Below are positions 26,765-35,913 of a stretch of 60,510 nt of DNA, in pieces (the first letter of the stretch is position 1; each line of letters opens with the position of its first letter). Source of the DNA: Neisseria sp. (GTDB taxonomy: Bacteria; Pseudomonadota; Gammaproteobacteria; Burkholderiales; Neisseriaceae); contig NZ_JAUMZU010000017.1 in assembly GCF_030527965.1 (NCBI RefSeq), forward strand, positions 1 through 60,510. The letters run 5' to 3'. A program made the position numbers and the translations under genes. The notes beneath the pieces were generated by a model that did no database searches, was not told the DNA's origin, and saw nothing but the letters and a program-made list of their open reading frames with translations.

Positions 26765-26870
26765 CATGTCACTCAGAATATTACGCATAAATTTTGTGAA
26801 AATCAACCAAAATTTTTAGGCAGGCAGATTTAAAACTATGGTTGTCTAGAAAAGAAAACAAATATCAATC

Positions 26871-28244
26871 ATGAAACTTTTAGATTTAAACTTTATCTGC
26901 CAAACCCTCGGCTTATCGCTTCCACTCGAAAACCGTGATGTGGCGCGCATTGTTACCGACAGCCGTGATATACGGCCGGGCGACGTATTCTTTGCCTTGG
27001 TTGGAGAACGCTTTGATGCGCATGATTTTGTCGCGGAAGTATTGGCAAAAGGTGCGCTGGCAGCCGTAGTATCGCGCGAAGATTGTGCGGCGTTGCCAGG
27101 CGCATTGGCGGTAAACGATACATTACAGGCTCTGCAAACGCTGGCGAAAGCATGGCGCTCGCATCGAAATCCGTTTGTTTTCGGTATTACCGGTTCCAGC
27201 GGGAAAACGACGGTCAAAGAAATGTTGGCGGCGGTGCTGCGGCACAATTTCGGCCATGATGCGGTACTGGCTACGGCCGGCAATTTTAACAACCATATCG
27301 GTTTGCCGCTGACGCTATTGAAGCTGAATGCTCAACACCGTTATGCCGTGATTGAAATGGGCATGAACCATTTCGGCGAACTGGCTTTATTAACCCGCAT
27401 TGCCCAACCTAATGTCGCTTTGGTTAACAATGCTTTGCGGGCGCATGTCGGTTGCGGGTTTAGCGGCATCAACGATATTGCCAAGGCCAAAAGCGAGATT
27501 TACCAAGGTTTGAATGCAAACGGTTTGGCGCTGATTCCGATTGAAGATGCCAATACGGCCACCTTTCAAACCGCTGCTCAAGGTCTGGAGCAGCAAACTT
27601 TCGGCATCAATCACGGCGATATTCATGCTGAAAACATCGTGCTCAAACCGCTTTCAAGCGAATTTGATTTGGTTTGCGGCAACGAGCGTGCGGCGGTTAC
27701 ACTGCCTGCTCCGGGCAAACATAATGTTTGCAATGCGGTGGCCGCCGCCGCTTTGGCGCAAGCAGCCGGATTGCGGCTGCAGCAGATTTCAGACGGCCTT
27801 TCCGGTTTTGCCAATATAAAAGGCCGCCTGCAAATCAAACGGGGCATCCGAAACGCCACGATTATTGATGACACGTACAATGCCAACCCCGACAGCATGA
27901 AAGTGGCCCTTGATGTATTGGCCCAACTGCCCGCGCCGCATGTGTTTGTAATGGGCGACATGGGCGAGCTCGGGGAAACCGAAGCGGCCGCCATGCACGC
28001 CGAGGTGGGCGCTTATGCGCGAGAAAAAGGCATTGAAGCCGCTTATTTTGTTGGCGAAAACAGCGTTGAAGCGGCGGAAACATTCGGTGCGACCGGTTTG
28101 TGGTTTGCCGATAAAGATCCACTGATTCAGGTGCTGAGCCATGATTTGCCGGAAAAGGCGAATGTCTTGATTAAAGGTTCGCGCTTTATGGCGATGGAGG
28201 AAGTGGTTGATTCCCTGATTGAGAAAGATGAAATGCCTGTCTGA
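26871..28244 (+). CDS. murF: UDP-MurNAc-tripeptide D-Ala-D-Ala ligase
   Basis: A 457-residue Mur ligase with GSSGKTT near residues 107-113, AVIEMGMNHFGE, and the C-terminal IDDTYNANPDSM and VMGDMGELG blocks. It adds D-Ala-D-Ala to complete the pentapeptide. The final codons and the stop lie within a DUS: ATG CCT GTC TGA gives Met-Pro-Val-stop (28233-28244). Followed 87 bp later by mraY. Confidence 0.96.
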   Translation: MKLLDLNFICQTLGLSLPLENRDVARIVTDSRDIRPGDVFFALVGERFDAHDFVAEVLAKGALAAVVSREDCAALPGALAVNDTLQALQTLAKAWRSHRNPFVFGITGSSGKTTVKEMLAAVLRHNFGHDAVLATAGNFNNHIGLPLTLLKLNAQHRYAVIEMGMNHFGELALLTRIAQPNVALVNNALRAHVGCGFSGINDIAKAKSEIYQGLNANGLALIPIEDANTATFQTAAQGLEQQTFGINHGDIHAENIVLKPLSSEFDLVCGNERAAVTLPAPGKHNVCNAVAAAALAQAAGLRLQQISDGLSGFANIKGRLQIKRGIRNATIIDDTYNANPDSMKVALDVLAQLPAPHVFVMGDMGELGETEAAAMHAEVGAYAREKGIEAAYFVGENSVEAAETFGATGLWFADKDPLIQVLSHDLPEKANVLIKGSRFMAMEEVVDSLIEKDEMPV

Positions 28245-28331
28245 AAATCAACCAAAGGGAAACCAGTAACCTCGGGATTCCTACAAAACAACCGTTTTAA
28301 ATAACAAACACCAACCAAGAAGGAAGTATCA

Positions 28332-29414
28332 ATGCTTTTATGGCTTGCCCACTTCAGCAGCTGGATTTCAGCGCTGAATGTTTTTCAATACACCACGTTT
28401 CGTGCGGTTATGGCTGCGCTGACCGCTCTGGTGTTCTCTCTGCTTTTAGGGCCGTGGACCATACGCAAACTTACTGAGCTGAAAGTCGGCCAAGCCGTAC
28501 GCCACGACGGGCCGCAAACCCACTTGATTAAAACCGGCACGCCGACCATGGGTGGCTCGCTGATTCTCACCGCGATTACCGTATCGACACTGTTTTGGGG
28601 CAATCTGGCCAACCCGTATATCTGGATTCTGCTGGCCGTGATGCTGGCCACCGGCGCGCTGGGTTTTTATGACGACTGGCGCAAAGTGGTCTACAAAGAC
28701 CCTAACGGCGTTTCGGCCAAGTTTAAAATGGTGTGGCAGTCTTCCGTGGCCATTATTGCCGGGCTGGCCTTATTCTATTTGGCCACCAATTCCGCCAACA
28801 ACATCTTGATCGTGCCGTTCTTTAAACAAATCGCCCTGCCCTTGGGTGTGGTCGGTTTTATGGTATTGGCTTACCTAACCATCGTCGGCACTTCGAATGC
28901 CGTTAACCTTACCGACGGTCTCGACGGCTTGGCCGCCTTCCCCGTCGTACTGGTGGCGGGCGGGCTGGCGATTTTCGCCTATGTCGGCGGCCATGCCCAA
29001 TTTGCACCCTATCTGCAATTGCCGCATGTACCGGGGGCAAACGAAGTGGTTATTTTCTGCACCGCCATGTGTGGCGCCTGTTTAGGCTTTTTATGGTTTA
29101 ACGCGTATCCCGCCCAAGTATTTATGGGCGACGTCGGCGCGCTGGCGCTGGGCGCAGCTTTGGGCACGGTTGCCGTGATTATCCGTCAGGAATTCGTGTT
29201 GGTGATTATGGGCGGATTGTTTGTGGTAGAGGCCTTATCGGTCATGCTGCAGGTAGGCTGGTACAAACGCACGAAAAAACGCATTTTCCTGATGGCGCCG
29301 ATTCACCACCATTACGAACAAAAAGGCTGGAAAGAAACGCAGGTGGTGGTGCGATTCTGGATTATTACCATTGTTTTGGTGTTAATTGGTTTGAGCACGC
29401 TGAAAATCCGTTGA
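28332..29414 (+). CDS. mraY: Phospho-MurNAc-pentapeptide translocase MraY
   Basis: A 360-residue protein with about ten membrane helices. Conserved blocks [27 protein letters not shown] (catalytic Asp loop) and APIHHHYE. It forms lipid I on undecaprenyl phosphate at the inner membrane. AGAAGGAAG precedes the ATG. Confidence 0.97.
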   Translation: MLLWLAHFSSWISALNVFQYTTFRAVMAALTALVFSLLLGPWTIRKLTELKVGQAVRHDGPQTHLIKTGTPTMGGSLILTAITVSTLFWGNLANPYIWILLAVMLATGALGFYDDWRKVVYKDPNGVSAKFKMVWQSSVAIIAGLALFYLATNSANNILIVPFFKQIALPLGVVGFMVLAYLTIVGTSNAVNLTDGLDGLAAFPVVLVAGGLAIFAYVGGHAQFAPYLQLPHVPGANEVVIFCTAMCGACLGFLWFNAYPAQVFMGDVGALALGAALGTVAVIIRQEFVLVIMGGLFVVEALSVMLQVGWYKRTKKRIFLMAPIHHHYEQKGWKETQVVVRFWIITIVLVLIGLSTLKIR

Positions 29415-29471
29415 TAAGGTGCTGTGATGGTTGTTTCCGTTTAAGCAACCTGTACCTGTAGGGAAATCACT

Positions 29472-30068
29472 ATGCAAATTACTGAAACTTTAGCGTTAGC
29501 AGATTTAACAGCCGTATTTTCTGCAGCGGTGGCCGCCACTGTGGCCGTTACCAGCTACAGAAGTACTCGTCATAGTGCCCGCCAAACTTTTGACAATTTT
29601 ACGCTGCGCTTTATTGAAACAGAAAACGCCGATAATCGTTTGCATCAAGCTCGCTTATGGGTGGAGCACGCCTCAGAAGATCCGCAACAAGCGCTTGCTT
29701 TGTATGCCGATATCGGGCGCTTTTTTGAGTATCACGGGCAAGCCGAAGCCGTGCATATTTCGCGTGATGCCTCCGGCAACGTGCTGCATTACCATACCGA
29801 CGGCAGTGAAGCCGCCTCGGTTTTGCTACAAAAATATCTATATGGCAAAGAACAGCTTGCCACTATAGTTGAAGCGCGTAATACCGCCGCCGAAGCCTTG
29901 CTGCACGGTCTTTTGGAAGAGCAAGCCTATCGGCTGATGCGCCGCCGCGCTTTTACCAACGATTATCACCGTTTGCACGATTTTCTTCTCGCCCGACAAA
30001 AAACGGACCCTACTTACGGCCAAGCGTTTTGCCAACTGATCACACGGTGGAACGAATCTGCTGCCTAA
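29472..30068 (+). CDS. Hypothetical protein within the dcw cluster
   Basis: A 198-residue protein with an N-terminal hydrophobic segment (about 10-28, LTAVFSAAVAATVAVTSY) that could be a membrane anchor, then a mostly helical, charged domain. Blocks: RFIETENADNRLHQARLWVEH, LYADIGRFFEYHGQAEAVH, and AFTNDYHRLHDFLLARQKTDPTYG. I do not recognise a family with confidence; helical membrane-tethered DUF4760-type proteins look similar. It lies between mraY and murD (57 bp and 70 bp spacers), a position that is normally empty, so it is probably an accessory passenger of the operon. Confidence 0.6.
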   Translation: MQITETLALADLTAVFSAAVAATVAVTSYRSTRHSARQTFDNFTLRFIETENADNRLHQARLWVEHASEDPQQALALYADIGRFFEYHGQAEAVHISRDASGNVLHYHTDGSEAASVLLQKYLYGKEQLATIVEARNTAAEALLHGLLEEQAYRLMRRRAFTNDYHRLHDFLLARQKTDPTYGQAFCQLITRWNESAA

Positions 30069-30138
30069 AAAAAATGCAGGATAAGGTAAAATGGGAAATC
30101 AGGCGGCTATGAACGCAGCATGGCATAAGGAATAAAAA

Positions 30139-31476
30139 ATGAATTGGCAAAATCAGAAAATTTTAGTCGCCGGCTTAGGCGGCACGGGCGTTTCCATGAT
30201 TGATTTTCTGCGGCGGCAAAATGCGCAAGTCGCTGCTTACGATGCCTGTCTGAAACCTGAACGCGAAGTCGAATTACAGCAGCGTTTCAGCGACTTGCCA
30301 TGTTACAGCGGCAGTTTGAACGATGCGCTGGCGCACGGTTTCGACATGCTGGCGTTAAGCCCCGGCATCAGCGAACGGCAGCCTGAAATCGAAGCGTTCA
30401 AGCAAGCGGGCGGCTGCGTGCTGGGTGATATTGAAATCTTGGCCGATATTGTTAATCAACGCGGCGATAAAGTGATTGCTATCACCGGCAGCAACGGCAA
30501 AACCACCGTAACCAGCTTGGTCGGTTATCTTTGCCAACAATGCGGGCTGGATACCGTTATCGCCGGTAACATCGGTACGCCTGTTTTAGAAGCCGAATTG
30601 CAGCGCCAAGGCAAAAAAGCCGATGTATGGGTGTTGGAGCTTTCCAGCTTTCAACTTGAAAATACCGAAAGTCTGCGCCCAACTGCTTCCGTAGTGCTGA
30701 ATATTTCGGAAGACCACCTCGACCGCTACGACGATTTGCTTGATTACGCCCATGTGAAAGACAAAATCTATCGGGGCGAAGGCGTGCAAGTGCTCAATGC
30801 GGATGACGTTTTATGTCGCGCCATGAAACGCAGCGGCCGCTGGATAAAATCATTTTCGCTGCAACAGCCTGCCGACTATTGGGCGGATACGCAAAATGCC
30901 TGTCTGAAAGCCGGCTCGGACGATTTGCTGGACGCTGCCGCCATTCCGCTGCAAGGCCTGCATAATGTGGCCAATGTATTGGCGGCGCTGGCTTTATGCG
31001 AGGCAATCGGTTTGCCGCGCGAAGAATTGTTGCAACATGTGCAAACCTTCAAAGGTCTGCCGCACCGGGTGGAAAAAATCGGCGAGAAAAACGGCATTGT
31101 TTTTATCGACGACAGCAAAGGCACCAATGTCGGCGCCACTGCAGCGGCGATTGCCGGTTTGCAAAGCCCGTTGTTTGTCATTTTGGGCGGCATGGGTAAA
31201 GGGCAGGACTTTACGCCGCTGCGCTCCGTGTTGCACGGCAAAGCCAAAGCGGTGTTGCTTATCGGCGTGGATGCGCCGCGAATCCGTCATGATTTATCAG
31301 AATGCGGCGTCGAATTAATTGACTGCGCCACGCTACCGGAAGCCGTGCAAACCGCCTATGGCCGTGCGCAAAGCGGCGACGCGGTTTTGCTTAGCCCCGC
31401 CTGCGCCAGCTTTGATATGTTTAAAGGCTATGCCCACCGCTCGGAAGTGTTTATCGAAGCGTTTGAGGCTTTGTAA
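30139..31476 (+). CDS. murD: UDP-MurNAc-L-Ala:D-glutamate ligase
   Basis: A 445-residue Mur ligase: N-terminal Rossmann [16 protein letters not shown] site GSNGKTT (117-123), [31 protein letters not shown] and a C-terminal [15 protein letters not shown]. It adds D-Glu to UDP-MurNAc-L-Ala. Two DUS copies inside the gene (about 30243 and 30895) are read as D/N-A-C-L-K. A DUS inverted pair follows the stop. Confidence 0.96.
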   Translation: MNWQNQKILVAGLGGTGVSMIDFLRRQNAQVAAYDACLKPEREVELQQRFSDLPCYSGSLNDALAHGFDMLALSPGISERQPEIEAFKQAGGCVLGDIEILADIVNQRGDKVIAITGSNGKTTVTSLVGYLCQQCGLDTVIAGNIGTPVLEAELQRQGKKADVWVLELSSFQLENTESLRPTASVVLNISEDHLDRYDDLLDYAHVKDKIYRGEGVQVLNADDVLCRAMKRSGRWIKSFSLQQPADYWADTQNACLKAGSDDLLDAAAIPLQGLHNVANVLAALALCEAIGLPREELLQHVQTFKGLPHRVEKIGEKNGIVFIDDSKGTNVGATAAAIAGLQSPLFVILGGMGKGQDFTPLRSVLHGKAKAVLLIGVDAPRIRHDLSECGVELIDCATLPEAVQTAYGRAQSGDAVLLSPACASFDMFKGYAHRSEVFIEAFEAL

Positions 31477-31477
31477 C

Positions 31478-31520
31478 GTTTTCAGACAGGCTTTTATCCT
31501 GAAATGCCTGTCTGAAAACG
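31478..31520 (+). terminator. Outward-facing DUS pair between murD and ftsW
   Basis: CGTTTTCAGACAGG (31478-31491) and its complement CCTGTCTGAAAACG (31507-31520) form a hairpin with the DUS in tail-to-tail order. It sits inside the dcw cluster, so it may attenuate rather than fully end transcription. Confidence 0.6.
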
Positions 31521-31548
31521 ATGATGTGAAATAAATGAAACTGTTTTA

Positions 31549-32709
31549 ATGATTACCGAATCCAAACTCCTTGACCGGAAAATCCTGAAAAAAGGCTACC
31601 GTTACGATCAGAATCTTATCTGGGTCGTGGTTTTGATGACCACGTTCAGCCTGATGATGATTTATTCGGCATCAATTGCCTATGCCAAACACGACGGCGG
31701 CACCGAATGGCATTATCTGGTACGCCAGTTGGTTTTTGTCGGCATCGGCTCGGTGCTGGCATGGGTTACGGCAACGCAAATTCCGATGCGTTTCTGGAAA
31801 AAACTGACTCCTGCACTATTGCTATTCAGCCTGTTGTTATTGCTGGCGGTGCTTTTCGGCCGTGAAGTCAACGGTGCCAAGCGCTGGATTGGCGTCGGGC
31901 CTTTCAATATCCAACCCTCGGAAGTATTCAAGCTCACCACCGTGCTGTATCTCGCCAGCTTCTTTACCCGCCGCTCGGAAATTCTGCGCGATTTGAAAAA
32001 AGTGTGGTATGTCGGCCTGCCGGTAGCGCTCGGCTTGTTTTTACTCATGCTGGAGCCCGATTTCGGTTCAACCGTGGTGGCCTCGGTCATTTTTCTCGGC
32101 TTGGTTTATCTGGCCGGATTGCCATTGCGCTGGTTCGGCGTGATTGTATCGGTCAGCATTATCGGCATGGGCGTGCTGATTATCGCCGCGCCTTACCGCA
32201 TGGCTCGAATGACTTCATTTCTCGATCCGTTTCAAGACCCGATGGGAAAAGGCTACCAATTGGCCCACGCTCTGATGGCGATTGCGCGTGGCGAATGGTT
32301 CGGTGTCGGGTTGGGCGCGAGTTTGGAAAAGCGCTTTTATCTGCCGGAGGCGCATACTGATTTTATTTTAGCCGTTATCGCCGAAGAATTCGGCTTTTTC
32401 GGCATGCTGGCCTTAATCTGCTGCTATGGCTGGCTGGTGGTGCGCGCGTTTTCCATCGGCAAACAAGCGCGGGACTTAGAACTTTATTTCAGCGCGTTTG
32501 TTGCCAAAGGCATCGGCATCTGGCTGGGCATTCAGAGCTTTTTCAACATCGGCGTCAACATCGGCCTGTTGCCGACCAAAGGGCTGACGCTGCCTTTAAT
32601 GTCTTACGGCGGCTCTGCGGTGATTGTCATGTTGGTGTGCATGGCGCTGCTGGTGCGGGTTGATTTCGAAAACCGGCGCAAAATGCGCGGCTACAAAATA
32701 GAAGGATAA
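31549..32709 (+). CDS. ftsW: Septal peptidoglycan glycosyltransferase FtsW
   Basis: A 386-residue SEDS-family protein with about ten membrane helices. Motifs AKRWIGVGPFNIQPSEVFKL, LLMLEPDFGST, YRMARMTSFLDPFQDPMGKGYQ, and the C-terminal GLTLPLMSYGGSA. It polymerises lipid II together with FtsI (22319-24076). It is 4 bp from murG. Confidence 0.96.
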   Translation: MITESKLLDRKILKKGYRYDQNLIWVVVLMTTFSLMMIYSASIAYAKHDGGTEWHYLVRQLVFVGIGSVLAWVTATQIPMRFWKKLTPALLLFSLLLLLAVLFGREVNGAKRWIGVGPFNIQPSEVFKLTTVLYLASFFTRRSEILRDLKKVWYVGLPVALGLFLLMLEPDFGSTVVASVIFLGLVYLAGLPLRWFGVIVSVSIIGMGVLIIAAPYRMARMTSFLDPFQDPMGKGYQLAHALMAIARGEWFGVGLGASLEKRFYLPEAHTDFILAVIAEEFGFFGMLALICCYGWLVVRAFSIGKQARDLELYFSAFVAKGIGIWLGIQSFFNIGVNIGLLPTKGLTLPLMSYGGSAVIVMLVCMALLVRVDFENRRKMRGYKIEG

Positions 32710-32713
32710 ACCT

Positions 32714-33781
32714 ATGGGCGGAAAAACTTTTCTGGTAATGGCCGGCGGCACCGGCGGTCATATCTTCCCCGCTTTGGCGGTGGCGCAGTCGCTGCAACGC
32801 AAAGGGCATCGGGTTGTCTGGCTGGGCAGCGAAGGCGCCATGGAAACGCAAATTGTGCCGCAGCACCATATACCGTTAGAAACTTTAGCCATCAAAGGCG
32901 TGCGCGGCAACGGCCTCAAGCGCAAATTGGCTTTGCCATTCACTTTGATGAAAACGGTTGCGGCGGCCAAAGAAATCATTAAAAAGCACGAAATCAACTG
33001 TGTGATTGGTTTCGGCGGTTTTGTTACCTTTCCCGGCGGCCTCGCCGCCAAACTGCTCGGCATACCGTTAGTGATACACGAGCAAAATGCCGTGGCAGGT
33101 CTGGCCAACAAAGTGCTTTCGCGCTGGGCGCGACGCGTTTTATACGCATTTCCCAAATCGTTTGATGCGCCCGACGGCTTGGTCGGCAACCCGGTGCGCG
33201 CAGAAATCGCGGCGCTGCCCGATCCGCAAACGCGCTTTGCCAAGCGCAACTGCCGCTTAAAAGTGTTGGTGGTGGGCGGCAGCTTGGGTGCTCAGGTGTT
33301 AAACGATACCGTACCCGCCGCCATAGGCATGTTGCCGCCGGAACAACGACCGATTGTTTACCACCAATCAGGGCGCAACAAGCTGGCCGCCTTGCAAGCG
33401 GCATATGCCAAACACGGCGCGGAAGCGGAATGCCGCGAATTCATCGACGATATGGTTAAAGTTTACAGCCATGCCGATGTTGTGATTTGCCGCGCTGGCG
33501 CGCTAACGATTGCCGAATTGACCGCAGCCGGAGTCGGCGCATTACTGGTGCCCTACCCTTATGCGGTAGATGATCATCAAACCGCCAATGCCCGCTTTAT
33601 GGTGAAGGCCGACGCCGGTTTGCTGCTGCCGCAAAACGAGCTGACCGCAGAAAAACTGGCCGATATCTTGAGCGGTTTAACGCGTGCACGATGTCTGACC
33701 TGGGCGGAAAACGCGCGTGCTTTAGCGCTGCCTCACAGCGCAGATGATGTGGCGGATATTGCGGCACAAGTGGCGAATTGA
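32714..33781 (+). CDS. murG: UDP-GlcNAc:lipid I GlcNAc-transferase
   Basis: A 355-residue GT-B glycosyltransferase. GGTGGH at 11-16, HEQNAVAGLANK, VVGGSLGAQVLND, YHQSGRN, ICRAGALTIAEL and PYPYAVDDHQTANA. It makes lipid II at the cytosolic face. It is the last dcw gene here: after the stop comes a strong DUS terminator, and murC, ddl, ftsQ, ftsA and ftsZ do not follow. Confidence 0.97.
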   Translation: MGGKTFLVMAGGTGGHIFPALAVAQSLQRKGHRVVWLGSEGAMETQIVPQHHIPLETLAIKGVRGNGLKRKLALPFTLMKTVAAAKEIIKKHEINCVIGFGGFVTFPGGLAAKLLGIPLVIHEQNAVAGLANKVLSRWARRVLYAFPKSFDAPDGLVGNPVRAEIAALPDPQTRFAKRNCRLKVLVVGGSLGAQVLNDTVPAAIGMLPPEQRPIVYHQSGRNKLAALQAAYAKHGAEAECREFIDDMVKVYSHADVVICRAGALTIAELTAAGVGALLVPYPYAVDDHQTANARFMVKADAGLLLPQNELTAEKLADILSGLTRARCLTWAENARALALPHSADDVADIAAQVAN

Positions 33782-33850
33782 TTTTATTCACAATCAGATA
33801 CACCGTTCTTTAATGCGAAGGTACAATCAGGCCTTTAAAATGTTTCGAAT

Positions 33851-33896
33851 AATCGAAAAAGCCTGTCTGAAACATTTCAGACAGGCTTTTCGATTC
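33851..33896. terminator. DUS terminator ending the dcw cluster
   Basis: AATCGAAAAAGCCTGTCTGAA with its complement and TTTT; unusually long extended arms. Bidirectional, between murG and the effector pseudogene. Confidence 0.85.
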
Positions 33897-33906
33897 TTTT
33901 AACATG

Positions 33907-35044
33907 TTACGACAAGCTCATCCCGCGCGATTGGCTTTGCACCATTTGCCGATTCTGCTCTTCCTGCTCCGTTTGCTGAATGCGGTTGACACTCTCCTCC
34001 ACCGGCATAGTTATCGCTCTATCTACCTCCATCGAGGCCGTTATCAAACCCGGATTACGCTCGCCAATCAAAAACTGCCTGTTCTTAAAATTAAACAAAG
34101 GAATATCACTCATACCCTTTTCATAGCCCAAAGCAGTCAGCGCCATTGCCGCATTGTTCAAACTCTCTTCGCTATAAGATTGATTGTTTTTCTGATAGAA
34201 GGCTTCCAGATGCGCCTTGCCCGAATGATAAATTCTTTGCGCATTTTCAGGCAGGCTTTCCAACGAAATCTGCTGCGCAGGCGCCGCTTGCGCCAGCGCG
34301 ATGTCTTCTCCCGATATCCGTTGCGCTTCAGCATGAAGAACGGCTCTTATCTGCGTGGCATGCTTAATCCAGAGTTGTGCATCTTTACGATCCTGTTCGT
34401 CAACAGAACGTATATCGCCACGCTCGCCGTAAATGGGTATTTGGTAAGAAGTCTGCGGGCCTAAAAAGGGGCCATTATAACGACCATTTTTATCAACGCT
34501 GATTACACCATCTGTAAAATCCGAAACCATTCCATAAAGCGCTAAACTTTCCACAATCGCAGCCGCACCCTCACCTTTCGTTTCCATCAGTCTTTGCCAA
34601 GCCTGATCCTGTGATTGCTTGCCATAGCCGTATTTGCCGGCCAGCTTCATCGGCTCTTCCAGTGTCCAGTTTTCAATACGTAATCCGTGTTTTACAAAAA
34701 CTTGCTCGTGAAACGTACGCGCTTGAAAAAATGTAACATCGGTGTTGGTCTGCCCTGTCTTCTCCATATTGGCTTCCAAGGCATCCAGATAGCCTCCCGC
34801 CATATCAACGCGAATCGAGTTCAGCTCGCTTTCGCTGAAATGCCTGCCTGAAGAATCCTGCATAAACAGAATCGCCGCCTCGCCGGTAGGCGTATTACCT
34901 TTTGGCCACGCCTTTAGCCCAGCCGGCATAGTTATAACCCTTATCCAGCAGCTCGCTGTAAACACGGATAACGCCTTCCACGCCATGTTGCCGGATATCC
35001 TCGCGATAACGGGCAAGGTCATTTTGTTTAATGATTTCAGGCAT
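33907..35044 (-). pseudogene. X-T4SS-type effector with XVIPCD-like tail, frameshifted near its N-terminus
   Basis: The start ATG at 35044 has a GAGAGGA site and reads MPEIIKQNDLARYREDIRQ through about 51 codons to AGWAKGVAKR then a stop. The open frame from there to 33907 continues the same protein (GNTPTGEAAILFMQ) if one base is removed from the four-T run at 34900-34903; the corrected protein is 378 residues. There is no signal peptide and no recognised catalytic domain in residues 50-260. The last 115 residues look like the XVIPCD signal of Xanthomonadales-type killing T4SS effectors: SLNNAAMALTALGY, then IPLFNFKNRQFLIGERN, DRAITMPVEESVN and a Gln-rich end. Downstream of two lipoprotein genes, as expected for an antidote-toxin unit. 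Frameshift, phase variation or +1 recoding are all possible. Confidence 0.6.
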
Positions 35045-35066
35045 CTTATTATCCTCTCATTTAATT

Positions 35067-35885
35067 TTAAAGTTTACGTTCAGGATGTTTGGCATTGTCG
35101 GCAAACTCCGCCAATATCGCCTGTACCCGCGCCTCTATCTTCCGCCAGTCTTTCAAACGATAACGGCTATACAATACATTGGTATAGACATAAGGGCTCA
35201 TCTTCCAGAGAAATTTATGCATACAAGGAGGATTCGGCACATCATTATTGGAACACTTGATATAGCTGCTGACATTACCTTTCTTATCTCGGGCAATAAA
35301 CAGCGTATCCGTAGAACCTGTATTGGGCTCTGGTTTAAGCTGGGTGTATACTTCTAAGCCATATTGTTTTTGCTTTGTATCACGAAACATCGGCTTTGCC
35401 CATCTTCCCTCCAAATCATCAATGAGCTTTTCACTAAAATAATCTGGGAGCAATGAAAAGTTATGCGCATAAAAACTGACGGAAGCCCACGGCGAATTCT
35501 TCATTTTCCGCTCCTCCGAACGATCGGAAAACGAATCCGTGCGGTTATCAAATACCTTCCCCGTATCCAGATTCACATCTATCCCAAAATCCCGAATCGG
35601 CGACTTCAGCGTACGCGGCGGACTTTTATAGTTTTCCCAATCCAGAGAAAATATTGTCGGCGTATCTTCATACGACATCGGGCCCGGGGTAATATATCCT
35701 GAGAAGCGGATGGGGATACCGCCCAAACTACCCACCCCATCATCGGCTGTCGGCCAATTTTCCGCTTGTTGTTGCGACGCCGAACCCGCCGCATTCCTCT
35801 GCGCCTGCGGGCAGGCCGCCAGCGTTAAAGGCAGCAAGCACAAGGCAATCAAGCGCAGCTTGTTGTTCATCAATCTATAAGGCAT
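35067..35885 (-). CDS. Immunity-type lipoprotein B (paralogue of 35914-36735)
   Basis: A 272-residue lipoprotein: signal NKLRLIALCLLPLTLAAC with the lipobox Cys at about residue 24. Start chosen at 35885 (MPYRLMNN) because AAGGA lies upstream; the frame is open further but overlaps the previous gene. Most of the protein is nearly identical to its tandem paralogue, except a divergent stretch (about residues 130-185). Charged, soluble mature domain without known motifs. It precedes the effector gene by 22 bp, so it is probably the antidote. Family unknown to me; role inferred from arrangement. Confidence 0.7.
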   Translation of the reverse strand: MPYRLMNNKLRLIALCLLPLTLAACPQAQRNAAGSASQQQAENWPTADDGVGSLGGIPIRFSGYITPGPMSYEDTPTIFSLDWENYKSPPRTLKSPIRDFGIDVNLDTGKVFDNRTDSFSDRSEERKMKNSPWASVSFYAHNFSLLPDYFSEKLIDDLEGRWAKPMFRDTKQKQYGLEVYTQLKPEPNTGSTDTLFIARDKKGNVSSYIKCSNNDVPNPPCMHKFLWKMSPYVYTNVLYSRYRLKDWRKIEARVQAILAEFADNAKHPERKL

Positions 35886-35913
35886 AGCATTTCCTTTCTT
35901 CTTAAAGGCAGCA

